From an uncultured bacterium (GTDB lineage Bacteria > Cyanobacteriota > Vampirovibrionia > Gastranaerophilales > Gastranaerophilaceae): a stretch of DNA of 64,000 nucleotides. The position numbers and the translations under genes are program-made. Shown here one piece after another: positions 8,647 to 17,538 of this stretch. The stretch covers positions 147,461 to 211,460 of the forward strand of contig CADBFN010000001.1 of the NCBI GenBank assembly GCA_902794035.1, given 5' to 3'. The notes beneath the pieces are model-generated. The model did not search any database and was not told the origin of the DNA. It saw nothing but the letters and a program-made list of their open reading frames with translations. Positions within the stretch are counted from its first letter, which is position 1. Each line of letters begins with the position of its first letter.

Positions 8647-8917
8647 CCTTCCCGGGATCTAAATATGCGTGGAATCTTTTCCACCATCTTACAGGAGCTT
8701 TTGAATTCTTAAATTTTATTTCTTCACTGCTGTAGAATTCCTCACCCAAAGCTCTCGCTCTACTAACATTTACAGTATCATATATTTGTTTTGAATATCC
8801 GTTATTCTGCAAATATTCCTGAGTAATAGTTTTATCGACAGAAATAGCCGCCTGAACAGGAACCTGCATAAACATTCCGATTATGGTTAAAATTAATAAT
8901 TTTATTTTCATAAACAC
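8588..8917 (-). CDS. Small secreted protein of unknown function
   Basis: The product is 109 aa with a clean signal peptide (MKIKLLILTIIGMFMQVPVQA, cut near residue 24 if started at the first Met). No known domain is recognised. The SD AGAGG precedes ATG 8917; an internal Met at residue 3 is also possible. It is the first gene of a three-gene minus-strand unit with the TPR and GHL10 proteins and overlaps the TPR gene. Confidence 0.6.
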   Translation of the reverse strand: MFMKIKLLILTIIGMFMQVPVQAAISVDKTITQEYLQNNGYSKQIYDTVNVSRARALGEEFYSSEEIKFKNSKAPVRWWKRFHAYLDPGKDDFSFYHHDNKPEPSASDL

Positions 8918-9040
8918 CTCTTATTTTTATTTTAATGTTTTTTTTAAACCTGTACAAATATATTATAATTTGTTTACAATAAAAATTGCATAGATTATAT
9001 GTATGATTTAGTGAATTGATAATTTTATAAAAAATTATTC

Positions 9041-9391
9041 TTAAAAATCTGCATTTATAAATGATGCTTCAGATTTACCCATATCGACCATATTCAATAC
9101 TTTATCAGTATCTTCAGAGTACTCGTAATCATTTTCAATAAACTCAAAGGCTTGTATAAGAGTATCTAATAACTGAAAATCATTTTGCGGTGAAAAAACA
9201 TAGAATTTATTTACATTTTTCATATACAACCCGAATTTATTTTTACTTTGAGCAATATCTTCCAGCATTTTATTTTTATTTATCAGCTTATTTGAACCGT
9301 CAAAAGTATAATCCTGAAGGCTGCAGTATTTTTTTACTGTTTCAAGCAATTTGTATGGCTCAATCCATTTTTTTATAATCAAGTTTTTCAT
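9041..9391 (-). CDS. Hypothetical protein co-transcribed with the symporter
   Basis: The 116-aa soluble, acidic protein has no signal peptide or recognised motif. It begins 2 nt after the symporter stop codon, so it is very probably in the same transcript. Function unknown. Confidence 0.65.
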   Translation of the reverse strand: MKNLIIKKWIEPYKLLETVKKYCSLQDYTFDGSNKLINKNKMLEDIAQSKNKFGLYMKNVNKFYVFSPQNDFQLLDTLIQAFEFIENDYEYSEDTDKVLNMVDMGKSEASFINADF

Positions 9392-9393
9392 AT

Positions 9394-10725
9394 TTATGCA
9401 ATTTCTTCATATGCTTTCGGATTATTTAACAAATCATAATTGATTTCGTTTTCATTATCCGCAATTGTTGCTGCTACCACCGCATCAGAAGTTACATTTA
9501 AAGTAGTTCTGAGCATATCGGTAAGTCTTTCTATCGTGAATAAGAATGCAAAACCTGCAACTAACTGTTCAGGCGTTAATCCTAGCCCGTTCAAAATAAG
9601 AGCAATCGTAATCAAACCGCCGCCCGGAATACCTGCGCAGGTACTTGATGCAATTATTGCCAGTAATGCAATTGAAATAACCATATATGGAGTAAGATGT
9701 ATCTGATATGCCTGAGCGAGGAAGATAACTGCAACTGTCTGTAGCAAAGCAGTTCCGTCAAAATTTAATGTCGCACCAAGCGGTAAAACAAAACTTGATA
9801 TTTTATGAGAAATCCCTCTTTTTTCACAACAAGCAATTGTTAAAGGCAAAGTTGCAGAAGAACTTGCAGTTCCGAATGCAACCATTGTCGCTTCTGCAAT
9901 GGCTGAGAATAAAATAGGGGCAGACACTTTTGAAAAGCATCTTAAAAATATAGGATAAACCATAAACATCTGGATTGCAAAACCTGCAAGCAATACAAGT
10001 AAATATTTTGAAATCGGTCCGAAAATATTTATACCAAAGCTTGCAATTGCACTTGCGGTTAAAGCAAATACACCGGGAGCTGCAAAAAGCATAATCCAGT
10101 CTGTTACTTTCATTGTTGCAGCAAAAACTGATTCAAAGAAAGAAACAATAGGTCTGTTTACATCCCCGACTTTTGCAAGAGCCAAAGCAAATATTACAAC
10201 AAATAATATAATTGAAACCATATTACCATGAGCCAAAGCCTCAAGCGGATTATTCGGAATAAAACCTAGAAACATATCCAAAATTTTGCCTTGCTGCTGC
10301 TGGACAGCATTTGCAACATGTGTCTGGACATCAGAAGCAATATTTGCAGAGATATAATGGCTTGCCCCTGAACCCGGTTTGAAAATTAATGCCAAAACAC
10401 TTCCGATTGTTACTGCAATAGTTGTTAAAATCCCGTAATATATCAGCATTTTTGACCCAAATTTTCCAAGCTGTTTATTATCTCCGACACTTGTTATACC
10501 AATTATTATGGCAGATACAACAAGCGGAATTACAACCATTTGTATAAGTCTGATAAACATTTGACCAATAAATGTCAAAAAGTTCAAAACAGAAGAACTT
10601 ACACTGCCTGAGTGGGAATACAAGAAGATACCTACCAATACACCTGCTATAATTCCGAAAAATATGTGCCAATTTCTTTTAATTCCAAGGCCTAACGCGA
10701 TAAGTATCTGCATGTGAAGCTTCAT
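9394..10725 (-). CDS. Dicarboxylate/amino acid:cation symporter (SLC1/DAACS family)
   Basis: The 443-aa integral membrane protein resembles GltP/DctA. It shows the re-entrant loop serine cluster TASSSATLPLT and the substrate and cation site GATLNFDGTAL. About eight membrane helices plus two hairpins are expected. It would take up glutamate, aspartate or C4-dicarboxylates with Na+ or H+; specificity cannot be told from sequence. Its leader region (10726-10920) contains a candidate terminator and possible small RNA on the same strand. The 9041-9391 gene follows after 2 nt. Confidence 0.92.
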   Translation of the reverse strand: MKLHMQILIALGLGIKRNWHIFFGIIAGVLVGIFLYSHSGSVSSSVLNFLTFIGQMFIRLIQMVVIPLVVSAIIIGITSVGDNKQLGKFGSKMLIYYGILTTIAVTIGSVLALIFKPGSGASHYISANIASDVQTHVANAVQQQQGKILDMFLGFIPNNPLEALAHGNMVSIILFVVIFALALAKVGDVNRPIVSFFESVFAATMKVTDWIMLFAAPGVFALTASAIASFGINIFGPISKYLLVLLAGFAIQMFMVYPIFLRCFSKVSAPILFSAIAEATMVAFGTASSSATLPLTIACCEKRGISHKISSFVLPLGATLNFDGTALLQTVAVIFLAQAYQIHLTPYMVISIALLAIIASSTCAGIPGGGLITIALILNGLGLTPEQLVAGFAFLFTIERLTDMLRTTLNVTSDAVVAATIADNENEINYDLLNNPKAYEEIA

Positions 10726-10832
10726 ATGTAAATCCTCTATTAATGTATAACTCAGCCATTATACTACTTATAATGAAAAATTTCAATTAATATTGAATAA
10801 AAATGGTACAAACAGATGGAATATATATAAAT

Positions 10833-10905
10833 AAAAAAAAGCTATGTACTTGAGGTGCATAGCTGTTGATTAGGGATATGTGTATCTTAGTCTCTAAGGA
10901 GTATA
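10833..10905 (-). ncRNA. Candidate small RNA or leader attenuator upstream of the symporter
   Basis: On the minus strand, a 5-bp hairpin (CTTAG-AGA-CTAAG, 10886-10898) is followed by a stem AGCTATG/CATAGCT (10840-10864) and a run of eight T (10833-10840). That is a complete intrinsic terminator about 110 nt before the symporter ATG. A -10-like GATAAT lies at 10913-10918 on the same strand. No gene converges from the right on this strand, so the terminator must end a short RNA or attenuate the symporter mRNA. No known riboswitch class is recognised. Confidence 0.45.
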
Positions 10906-10985
10906 TTGTTATATTATCATTTTATTTAAATTTGAAATCATACAAAAAAATGAGATTTTAAAATTTTGCCATACAAATACAAGTC

Positions 10986-11012
10986 TGATATAATCATATT
11001 GAATCACAGGAG
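10986..11012 (+). promoter_or_regulatory. Extended -10 promoter and SD of the 11021 gene
   Basis: TG-A-TATAAT at 10986-10994 is followed by AGGAG at 11008-11012, 8 nt before the ATG. This is a conventional leadered promoter and contrasts with the leaderless set elsewhere in the window. Confidence 0.65.
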
Positions 11013-11020
11013 ATTAGATA

Positions 11021-11524
11021 ATGAAAAAAATATTTATCATATCATTAGTAACATTATTACTTGGCGGATACGCATTAGCATCGGAATACACAAAATTTTC
11101 CCGCAAATTTATAAGACATATAAAAGATTGTGACGCATATGAAGAGACCATTGCTTCAGAATATGAGGACAGTTCATTTAAAACAACCCGTAAAATTCAT
11201 GGATGGAAAAACGGCTATTGCAGATACACAGAAACAATAACATCGCCTCATGGAGCTTATAAACTCGATTGCGGATTTACAGAAGTACAACTTGACGATT
11301 TGTATGAAGCAATGAAAGACAGATCCAAAAAAGCAGATAAATATACACTTGATTTATATTCAGAACGCAAAAATCCAAAAACAGGCGATACCGAATATAT
11401 TAAAAGCGGTTCTACAGAAATTAAAGGCAACAGGGCATACATTATCTGGGCAAAATACCAAAACAATCCTTTTGTATGCAAACCTTCCGAAATTACTATC
11501 AAAGCAAGTGAAATCGGCAAGTAA
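11021..11524 (+). CDS. Secreted protein of unknown function
   Basis: The 167-aa product has a signal peptide (MKKIFIISLVTLLLGGYALA, cut after about residue 20). The mature part is rich in charged and aromatic residues, has three Cys (CDAY, GYCRY, DCGF) and a fourth near the C-terminus (FVCKP), which could form disulfides in the envelope. No family recognised. It converges with the M16 peptidase gene. Confidence 0.7.
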   Translation: MKKIFIISLVTLLLGGYALASEYTKFSRKFIRHIKDCDAYEETIASEYEDSSFKTTRKIHGWKNGYCRYTETITSPHGAYKLDCGFTEVQLDDLYEAMKDRSKKADKYTLDLYSERKNPKTGDTEYIKSGSTEIKGNRAYIIWAKYQNNPFVCKPSEITIKASEIGK

Positions 11525-11541
11525 ACTATGAATGTTTTAAT

Positions 11542-14133
11542 TTACTTGGTAACGATTGATAATATATAATTGTCATTGAAATATTTATTTGCGACTTCAA
11601 TAATATCAGTATCCGTAACGCTATTGATTAAATCAATATATTTGTCTTTGAATTCGTAACCCAGACCCATTGTTTCGTATTTGCCAATATTAGAAGCTTT
11701 TTCTAAATTTGTTTCCAAACCTATAACGTAATTACCTATAAGTTTTTCTCTGGCATCTTTTAATTCTTTATTACCGACATATTCATTCTTAAGCTTATTT
11801 ATTTCATCAAATAAGCCCTGTTTTGCTTTTTCAAGAGTAGCAGGATTTGTACCTATATAAAGAACAAAACTTCCTCTCAGGACATGAGCAGACAAGCCTG
11901 AGCCTAACTGATATGCCAAACCTTCTTTTTCTCTCAAATCTCTGAACATTCTTGAACTCATTCCACCGCCAAGCAATGAATCAATAACCTGCAATGTTGC
12001 ATAATCTTTTTGATTATCTATTTTATCTGTCTGCCAACCAAGCATTATCCATGCAGTTTCTGTTGAATCCATGTGCGCAATAGCTGTTCGCGGGGAACTT
12101 GGTTTTGAAATTGTTTTATCAAATGATAAATAATCAAACTTACTGTCTGTATGCGCTTTAGTGAATATTTTATTAAAATCTTTTATTACATCTTTTTTAT
12201 CAATATTACCATTGACTGAAATTACAATATTTTGAGGTTCTAAAACCTTGTGATAATAATTGATTATGTCTTCTCTTGTAATATTTGGAATACTTTTTTC
12301 CAATACATTGGCTGAAATTGTGTAAGGACTGTTTTGGAATATTAATTCTCTGTACTTTTCAAGAGCAACCTTTAACGGAATGTCTTTATTTGCTTTTATC
12401 TGATTCATATTATCAGATTTTATTTTACCTATTTCAACTTCATCAAATGACGGATTATTAATGATTTCATTCAGTAATTCCATTGTTTTTTCATATTCGT
12501 CTTTTGTTGTCAGTACAGAAATTGAAAAATAATCCGCATTCACTGATGGAGCAATTTTTATACCATTATCTTCCATGATTTGTGAAAGTTCTACAGGTGA
12601 ATATCTGTTTGTACTTTTTACAAGTGATAAACCTGTAATCATTGCTGTTCCCGGTTTATTTTCTATAAGCTGTCCGCCTTTTGCATCAATAGTTATAGCA
12701 ATTATGTCATTAAATGTATTAGGGGTATATAAAAGTGTTGAAGAATTTGCAAGAGTATATTTTTGTGTCTGATTATTTTCACTTACAAATTCAGCCTTAC
12801 TATTATTATCATCTGTTTTTTTATTAGCTACAGGAATATCTTTTCTGTCTTGCGGCAAAAGTATTGATATTGCACTTTTGTTAATTCCTAAGTATTTATT
12901 TGCGACTTTTTTAACATCATCTGCTGATACGTTTTTTATATTAGTCAAATAATTGTCATAAAATTTTATATCTCCTGTTAATGCAACGGTATAACCTATC
13001 TCATTTGAAATATTTGAAACAGACTCTCTTGAATAATAAGTGGTTCTTTCAATAAGATTTTTTGCAAGATTTAGTTGTTCTTCGCTTACTCCTTTATCCT
13101 GTATTCTTTTTATTTCTTCAAAAATAGTATCCTGAACAAGTTTGCATTTATCAGGTTCAAAATTAGAACTTATATAGAATATACCGTCATCTTTATATGT
13201 CATATTGCCTGCTCCGACAGAAAAGGCAAAACGTTTTTTCTCTTTTAAAGTTTGATTTAATACAGATGAACGGCCTTCACCTAAAATAGTTGATAAAACG
13301 TCCATCGCATAAGAATCTTTATCTGTTATTGATGTTCCCCGAAATCCGATTAACATGTAACCTGACTGAGTATCAATATATTCGACCTGTTTTTTTTGCT
13401 CTGTTAATTGCTGTTCTTTCGGATAAGAATTTTTAATTGTTTTTTTGTTATTTCCGTTAAAAACTTCCTTTATTTTATTTAGTGCATAATTTGTATCGAC
13501 ATCACCAACAACAAGTGTTACCATATTTGAAGGGAAATAATGCTCGTTATAGAATTCCAAAACTTTATCTCTTGTAATTGTTTCAATGACATCACTTCTG
13601 CCTATTACCCGTCTTTTATAAGGGTGAGAGGTATATAACATTGAATCAATACTTTCATACATTTTTTTCTGAGGAGAGTTTGAATCTTTATTTATTTCTT
13701 CTAAAACAACTTTTCTTTCTTTTTCCATTTCATTACGCGGAATCATGGGATTCATCAGCATATCCGCATGAAGTTCCATTGCAAGATCAAAATCTTTTGA
13801 AGGAATAGTTATATAATAATGCGTAAAATCTTTACTTGTCGCAGCATTTGTTATCGCACCTTTGGTTTCAAGAATTTTATCAAATTCACCCGGAGCGTGG
13901 TTTTTTGTTCCTTTAAAGAACAAATGTTCCAAAAAATGAGCAACACCGCTATTTGAATCATCTTCATCTATTGAACCCGTTTTAATCCATGTATCAATGG
14001 TTACAATCGGATTGTTTTTAACCTCCTGTATTACAACGGTCTGACCATTATCAAGTTTATATACCTGAGCACCTGCCCCCCAAACCATATTCGCACATAA
14101 TAAAATTGCTGCAGTTAATAAAGCTTTTTTCAT
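11542..14133 (-). CDS. Secreted M16 family zinc peptidase, fused two-half form
   Basis: This pitrilysin-type peptidase is about 863 aa. A signal peptide precedes the N-terminal catalytic half. The inverted zinc motif HFLEH (HxxEH) is at residues 66-70, followed by the downstream Glu region VVLEEINKDS. Two further M16 domains follow; the C-terminal half (TAWIMLGWQ, GLAYQLGSG) lacks a zinc motif, as in fused M16 proteins that form both halves of the clam-shell. It likely degrades peptides in the periplasm. I chose ATG 14133, which has AAGGG 8 nt upstream, over the GTG at 14142. Confidence 0.9.
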   Translation of the reverse strand: MKKALLTAAILLCANMVWGAGAQVYKLDNGQTVVIQEVKNNPIVTIDTWIKTGSIDEDDSNSGVAHFLEHLFFKGTKNHAPGEFDKILETKGAITNAATSKDFTHYYITIPSKDFDLAMELHADMLMNPMIPRNEMEKERKVVLEEINKDSNSPQKKMYESIDSMLYTSHPYKRRVIGRSDVIETITRDKVLEFYNEHYFPSNMVTLVVGDVDTNYALNKIKEVFNGNNKKTIKNSYPKEQQLTEQKKQVEYIDTQSGYMLIGFRGTSITDKDSYAMDVLSTILGEGRSSVLNQTLKEKKRFAFSVGAGNMTYKDDGIFYISSNFEPDKCKLVQDTIFEEIKRIQDKGVSEEQLNLAKNLIERTTYYSRESVSNISNEIGYTVALTGDIKFYDNYLTNIKNVSADDVKKVANKYLGINKSAISILLPQDRKDIPVANKKTDDNNSKAEFVSENNQTQKYTLANSSTLLYTPNTFNDIIAITIDAKGGQLIENKPGTAMITGLSLVKSTNRYSPVELSQIMEDNGIKIAPSVNADYFSISVLTTKDEYEKTMELLNEIINNPSFDEVEIGKIKSDNMNQIKANKDIPLKVALEKYRELIFQNSPYTISANVLEKSIPNITREDIINYYHKVLEPQNIVISVNGNIDKKDVIKDFNKIFTKAHTDSKFDYLSFDKTISKPSSPRTAIAHMDSTETAWIMLGWQTDKIDNQKDYATLQVIDSLLGGGMSSRMFRDLREKEGLAYQLGSGLSAHVLRGSFVLYIGTNPATLEKAKQGLFDEINKLKNEYVGNKELKDAREKLIGNYVIGLETNLEKASNIGKYETMGLGYEFKDKYIDLINSVTDTDIIEVANKYFNDNYILSIVTK

Positions 14134-14176
14134 TGTAACCACCCTTCTGTCAAAAAAATTATATAATAATGAATTT

Positions 14177-14182
14177 TATAAG
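14177..14182 (+). promoter_or_regulatory. -10 element TATAAG, leaderless start
   Basis: TATAAG ends 6 nt before ATG 14189 and no SD is present. Transcription would begin at or next to the start codon. Confidence 0.5.
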
Positions 14183-14188
14183 TCCATA

Positions 14189-15241
14189 ATGCAACAAGGC
14201 TATACAAAATTAGCAAAAAAAATTTTTAGATGTTTTATCATAGCCATGATTACAGGAATTTCAAATTATAATAAATCCCCAAATTTTACCGGTTATAAAT
14301 CGTCATTTAGCAAAAACCTTGAAAAACAATTACAAAAAAGAGATTATACACGTTTGAATGAACGTAACTTATTAATTAAATTTTCTGATATGTATGACAA
14401 AAAAGTAAAATTAAAATCCAAACTTGGCTCAGGATTTTACGGTACCGTTTATAAAATAGATGATAATTATGTTTTAAAACGCGGTAATGAAAAGTTGATT
14501 CCGGAATTTGGCGGAATAGAAATTATAAAAAAAGGTAAGTTTTCACATTTAAAACATTATTTTGGAGAAGCAATTGCACTGATATTCAATAACAATGGTG
14601 AAGATATGACCATTATGAAAAATGTTTATACAAAAGGTAAATCAATTCCTGTCGGGATACCAAATGACTATTGCCAAACTCACACTGCAGAAGAAAATCT
14701 GAAATATTATAACGAAGTTTATTTACCAAAATTTGCCAAACTGCCACAACGCAGCTTTGACGGAATTGCAAAAGATTTTTCATTGCTAAATGAAATGTGC
14801 AGAGGCAAAAAATATTATACATTTGATTATATAAATCCAAATAATTTTGTACTTGCAGGCAAAACTTTGAGAATACTTGATGACATAAATGAAGATTTCA
14901 GAAAAACAAAAAATTGTGTAACTGATATGCTTGAAGTATTTCTAAACAAAATGGATATGGATAAAAATGCCGAGTTTAATGAAAGACTGATTCCATTAAG
15001 AAAAGAATTAACAAAAAAACTTATTCTTGCAGGAATAAGACATAAAGTTCCTATGTGTCAAAGTAAAACTGATTTTGTAGTCTGGAAATATACTTTTAAT
15101 GATTTACTTGATATGAAAATGCCTGAATCGGGAATAGAGAGTATGACAAGCATTCTTGACAACATTGCTCAAACAAACAATAATTCTCAAAAGCGTGTAG
15201 AGTTGGCAAAACAATACCTTGAAAAAATTATAAACCTATAA
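14189..15241 (+). CDS. Protein kinase-like fold protein
   Basis: The product is 350 aa. Residues 75-90 have a kinase glycine-rich loop (KLGSGFYGTVYKIDD), then VLKRG with the candidate ATP-binding Lys. Later, TFDYINPNNFVL fits a kinase catalytic loop (Asp followed five residues on by Asn), and LRILDDINED fits the metal-binding Asp-x-x segment. The usual HRD and DFG are changed, as in some bacterial effector kinases (OspG/NleH type) and other atypical kinases. There is no signal peptide. The N-terminus has the NFTGYKSSF motif also seen in other unassigned proteins here. The start could instead be ATG 14246. Kinase activity is inference. Confidence 0.55.
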   Translation: MQQGYTKLAKKIFRCFIIAMITGISNYNKSPNFTGYKSSFSKNLEKQLQKRDYTRLNERNLLIKFSDMYDKKVKLKSKLGSGFYGTVYKIDDNYVLKRGNEKLIPEFGGIEIIKKGKFSHLKHYFGEAIALIFNNNGEDMTIMKNVYTKGKSIPVGIPNDYCQTHTAEENLKYYNEVYLPKFAKLPQRSFDGIAKDFSLLNEMCRGKKYYTFDYINPNNFVLAGKTLRILDDINEDFRKTKNCVTDMLEVFLNKMDMDKNAEFNERLIPLRKELTKKLILAGIRHKVPMCQSKTDFVVWKYTFNDLLDMKMPESGIESMTSILDNIAQTNNNSQKRVELAKQYLEKIINL

Positions 15242-15291
15242 GAGTAGTTATTATATTTAATTTTGCATAGATAACAGAAATATTAAACATT

Positions 15292-15328
15292 TAAAAATCC
15301 CCACCTTATACAGATGGGGATTTTTTTA
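15292..15328. terminator. Bidirectional intrinsic terminator
   Basis: AAAATCCCC (15294-15302) pairs with GGGGATTTT (15316-15324), with T-runs on both strands. It lies between the convergent kinase-like and mscL genes. Confidence 0.85.
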
Positions 15329-15340
15329 TTTATGTATTTA

Positions 15341-15847
15341 TTATTCTTGTACCTCTGCAGGAATTTCTGATGTACAATGCGGACATTTGGTTGCACGAAT
15401 ATCAATTTGGGAGAAGCAATAAGGACAAGCTTTTTGAGTCGCCGCTGATTCTGTAGCTTCTTCTTTTTTAGCTGCTGCCTGTAATTTGTTAATACCCTTG
15501 ATTAATAAAAATACTGCAAACGCAACCAAAATAAAACTGATTAATGTATTGATAAACACACCATAATTTATTGTAACCGCACCTGCTGCTTTTGCTGCTA
15601 CCAATGAATCATAATGAGGCATATTACCTAAATCATCCAGTTTTGTAGGTATGGTTAAATATAAATTTGTAAAATCTACTTTACCCATTAACCAGCCCAA
15701 AGGAGGCATGATTACATCATTTACCATTGAATCAACAATTTTACCAAATGAAGCACCTATAATGATACCGACAGCCATGTCAATTACATTTCCGCGCATT
15801 GCAAATGATTTAAATTCTTTCAGATTCCTTTTTAAACATTCCAACAT
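15341..15847 (-). CDS. mscL: Large-conductance mechanosensitive channel with C-terminal zinc ribbon
   Basis: MscL opens under membrane tension to release solutes on osmotic downshock. The first helix [20 protein letters not shown] (residues about 18-37) and the second helix around residues 100-125 are classic. The 168-aa protein is longer than the usual 130-150 aa because it ends in CPYC-x10-CPHC, a zinc ribbon in the cytoplasm. Such tails occur in some MscL lineages; the role is unknown. SD AAAGGAGA precedes the ATG. Confidence 0.93.
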   Translation of the reverse strand: MLECLKRNLKEFKSFAMRGNVIDMAVGIIIGASFGKIVDSMVNDVIMPPLGWLMGKVDFTNLYLTIPTKLDDLGNMPHYDSLVAAKAAGAVTINYGVFINTLISFILVAFAVFLLIKGINKLQAAAKKEEATESAATQKACPYCFSQIDIRATKCPHCTSEIPAEVQE

Positions 15848-15865
15848 AAAATTTCTCCTTTTTAT

Positions 15866-17098
15866 TTACTGTTCTATCTTATCATAAATATCTTTTCTGT
15901 ATTTCATACCGGCAAATTTAATGTCCTCAATTGCTTCGGATAAATATTTTTTGGCTCTTGATAAAGTCATTGCTGTTTTTGTCAGTGTAAAATTCATACC
16001 AATTTGCGAATAATATTTTTCATTATCCTTTTTTATATTTATAAAATCAACATCTTCAATATCCTCAAGCCCGCTTATTTCCGAATTATCAGAATCAGAA
16101 TATACACAAACCGAAACAGAGGAGCAATCATTTGTTTTTATATGATCATATTCATCTGAAAAAAATCCGTTTATACAGGAAGTGAAAATCTTTATTAAAT
16201 CATCTTCGCATAAATTTAAAACAGCTCCGGCATCATGATTTTGCAAAAACGGTTTTATATCCTGTATTAAAAAATTCTCATTTTTTGTTAATACACAATT
16301 TATACCAAGAATGCCCGTATATGGCTTACCGTCATTATCAAGACAATTCAGTATATTTGTCACAATTTTTTTTACTTCATCAATTATAGTATTTGAAATT
16401 TTATAATCAGGGCAATAACAGGCACAACCGTCAGTATATATTCCGCCATTTTTATCAAGAAATTTATAATTCCCGACAATATTTAAAGGAATTGCACTAT
16501 AACCATCTGTTACAAAGTATATTGTAAAATTATGCCCCATAGCAAAATCTTCAATAAGCACATCAATTTCACCTTTTAGAAATAATTTATCGGCAAAATC
16601 CATTGCACTTTTATATGTTGTACATACCATTTTTTCATCTTCTGAAGCTGTATTCTGCGCTGATTTCAAAAGTACGGGATATGCGGAATTTTTAAGATAA
16701 TCCCCAATTTGTGAAAGTTTGTTATACATTCCGAATTTAGCAACAGAAGCGCGTAATTTATATAGAAATTTTTTGCAGGATATATTATTAAAAATAAAAT
16801 TACAACTTTCCTTAGAAGGTCCGAATATATTTTGACCATTTGACTGAAAAAATGAAACAATGTCAGCTTCCAAAGCCTTTGGACTTATCGGAATAGTCAA
16901 ATGAATTTTGTTTTCCAAAGCGAACATTAAAAGTCCTGTCAAATCATCTTCTCTGATATCAATTATTTCCATACAATCAGAAATGCCGCCGGTTGAAAAG
17001 ATTTTTTCAACATACTCATACTGACTGATTTTTTTTGCTAAAGCAGAAGCCGCAGCTCCGTTTCCAACAATTAAAATTTTAAATTTATCTTTTTCCAT
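15866..17098 (-). CDS. PurD-like ATP-grasp protein, divergent
   Basis: The 410-aa protein follows phosphoribosylamine-glycine ligase (PurD) from end to end: IVGNGAAASALA at the N-terminus, the segment QNIFGPSKESCNF (PurD FGPSKxAA), an ATP-grasp middle and a C-terminal domain. However, the strongly conserved PurD block GGMGAYSP is replaced by GGIYTDGCACYCPDY, and the usual VVKADGLAAGKGV is reduced to VLLKSAQNTASED. These changes affect the ATP and glycine sites. It may be a degenerate or repurposed paralogue, or a very diverged PurD. No other purine gene is nearby. Confidence 0.7.
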   Translation of the reverse strand: MEKDKFKILIVGNGAAASALAKKISQYEYVEKIFSTGGISDCMEIIDIREDDLTGLLMFALENKIHLTIPISPKALEADIVSFFQSNGQNIFGPSKESCNFIFNNISCKKFLYKLRASVAKFGMYNKLSQIGDYLKNSAYPVLLKSAQNTASEDEKMVCTTYKSAMDFADKLFLKGEIDVLIEDFAMGHNFTIYFVTDGYSAIPLNIVGNYKFLDKNGGIYTDGCACYCPDYKISNTIIDEVKKIVTNILNCLDNDGKPYTGILGINCVLTKNENFLIQDIKPFLQNHDAGAVLNLCEDDLIKIFTSCINGFFSDEYDHIKTNDCSSVSVCVYSDSDNSEISGLEDIEDVDFINIKKDNEKYYSQIGMNFTLTKTAMTLSRAKKYLSEAIEDIKFAGMKYRKDIYDKIEQ

Positions 17099-17168
17099 TC
17101 TTCAGATTATACTACATAAAATATATGATTTTTGTTAAGTTATATTAAATTAATTAAAATTTTAGTGT

Positions 17169-17174
17169 TATAAT
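17169..17174 (+). promoter_or_regulatory. Extended -10 promoter of the 17225 gene
   Basis: TATAAT preceded by TGT (extended -10) lies about 50 nt before ATG 17225. The gene has an AAAGG SD at about 17212-17216, so the mRNA has a normal leader. Confidence 0.6.
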
Positions 17175-17224
17175 TATGACAAAGTTATTTTCATAATTAA
17201 AATACGGATAGAAAGGCAAGTAGT

Positions 17225-17461
17225 ATGGCAGGTTTAGTAAATTTATTATCAAATGTATTTCAGGCACCGCAAATTACATCCGCTCCGGCTGTAAGAGAAG
17301 CTTCAAATCCGTATGGAAACAACCCGTTTGTAAGTTATAACGGCAGAAATTTTTCTAACCAGTATTACGCACAAAACAGACCTGTTAAAGGCGGTTATTT
17401 CGCAGGGTATTACAACGGAAAACAAAATATTGTCGGCAGAAGATTGTTTGTTGAAGTTTAA
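17225..17461 (+). CDS. Small Asn/Gly/Tyr-rich protein of unknown function
   Basis: The 78-aa protein has no signal peptide. Residues about 37-47 read SYNGRNFSNQY, close to GFNGKNYSNDF in the 38384-39061 protein. It ends GGYFAGYYNGKQNIVGRRLFVEV. It has a good promoter and SD and sits alone in front of spoIID. Function unknown; the low-complexity aromatic composition suggests a disordered or surface protein. Confidence 0.65.
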   Translation: MAGLVNLLSNVFQAPQITSAPAVREASNPYGNNPFVSYNGRNFSNQYYAQNRPVKGGYFAGYYNGKQNIVGRRLFVEV

Positions 17462-17526
17462 ATCTAAGATTTTTTATAATTCTCTTTCATCAACAAAAGC
17501 AATGGTATAATTATGAAACTTTGTTA

Positions 17527-17532
17527 TATAAT
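17527..17532 (+). promoter_or_regulatory. -10 element TATAAT, leaderless start of spoIID-like gene
   Basis: The perfect hexamer ends 6 nt before ATG 17539, with no room for an SD. Confidence 0.65.
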
Positions 17533-17538
17533 ATACCT

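Larger units (their letters stand above)
10726..11020. other. Divergent intergenic region between symporter and 11021 gene
   Basis: This 295-bp region holds the minus-strand candidate RNA with terminator (10833-10905) and, for the plus strand, an extended -10 TGATATAAT (10986-10994) with SD AGGAG at 11008-11012. The remainder is AT-rich with no supported gene. Confidence 0.7.
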
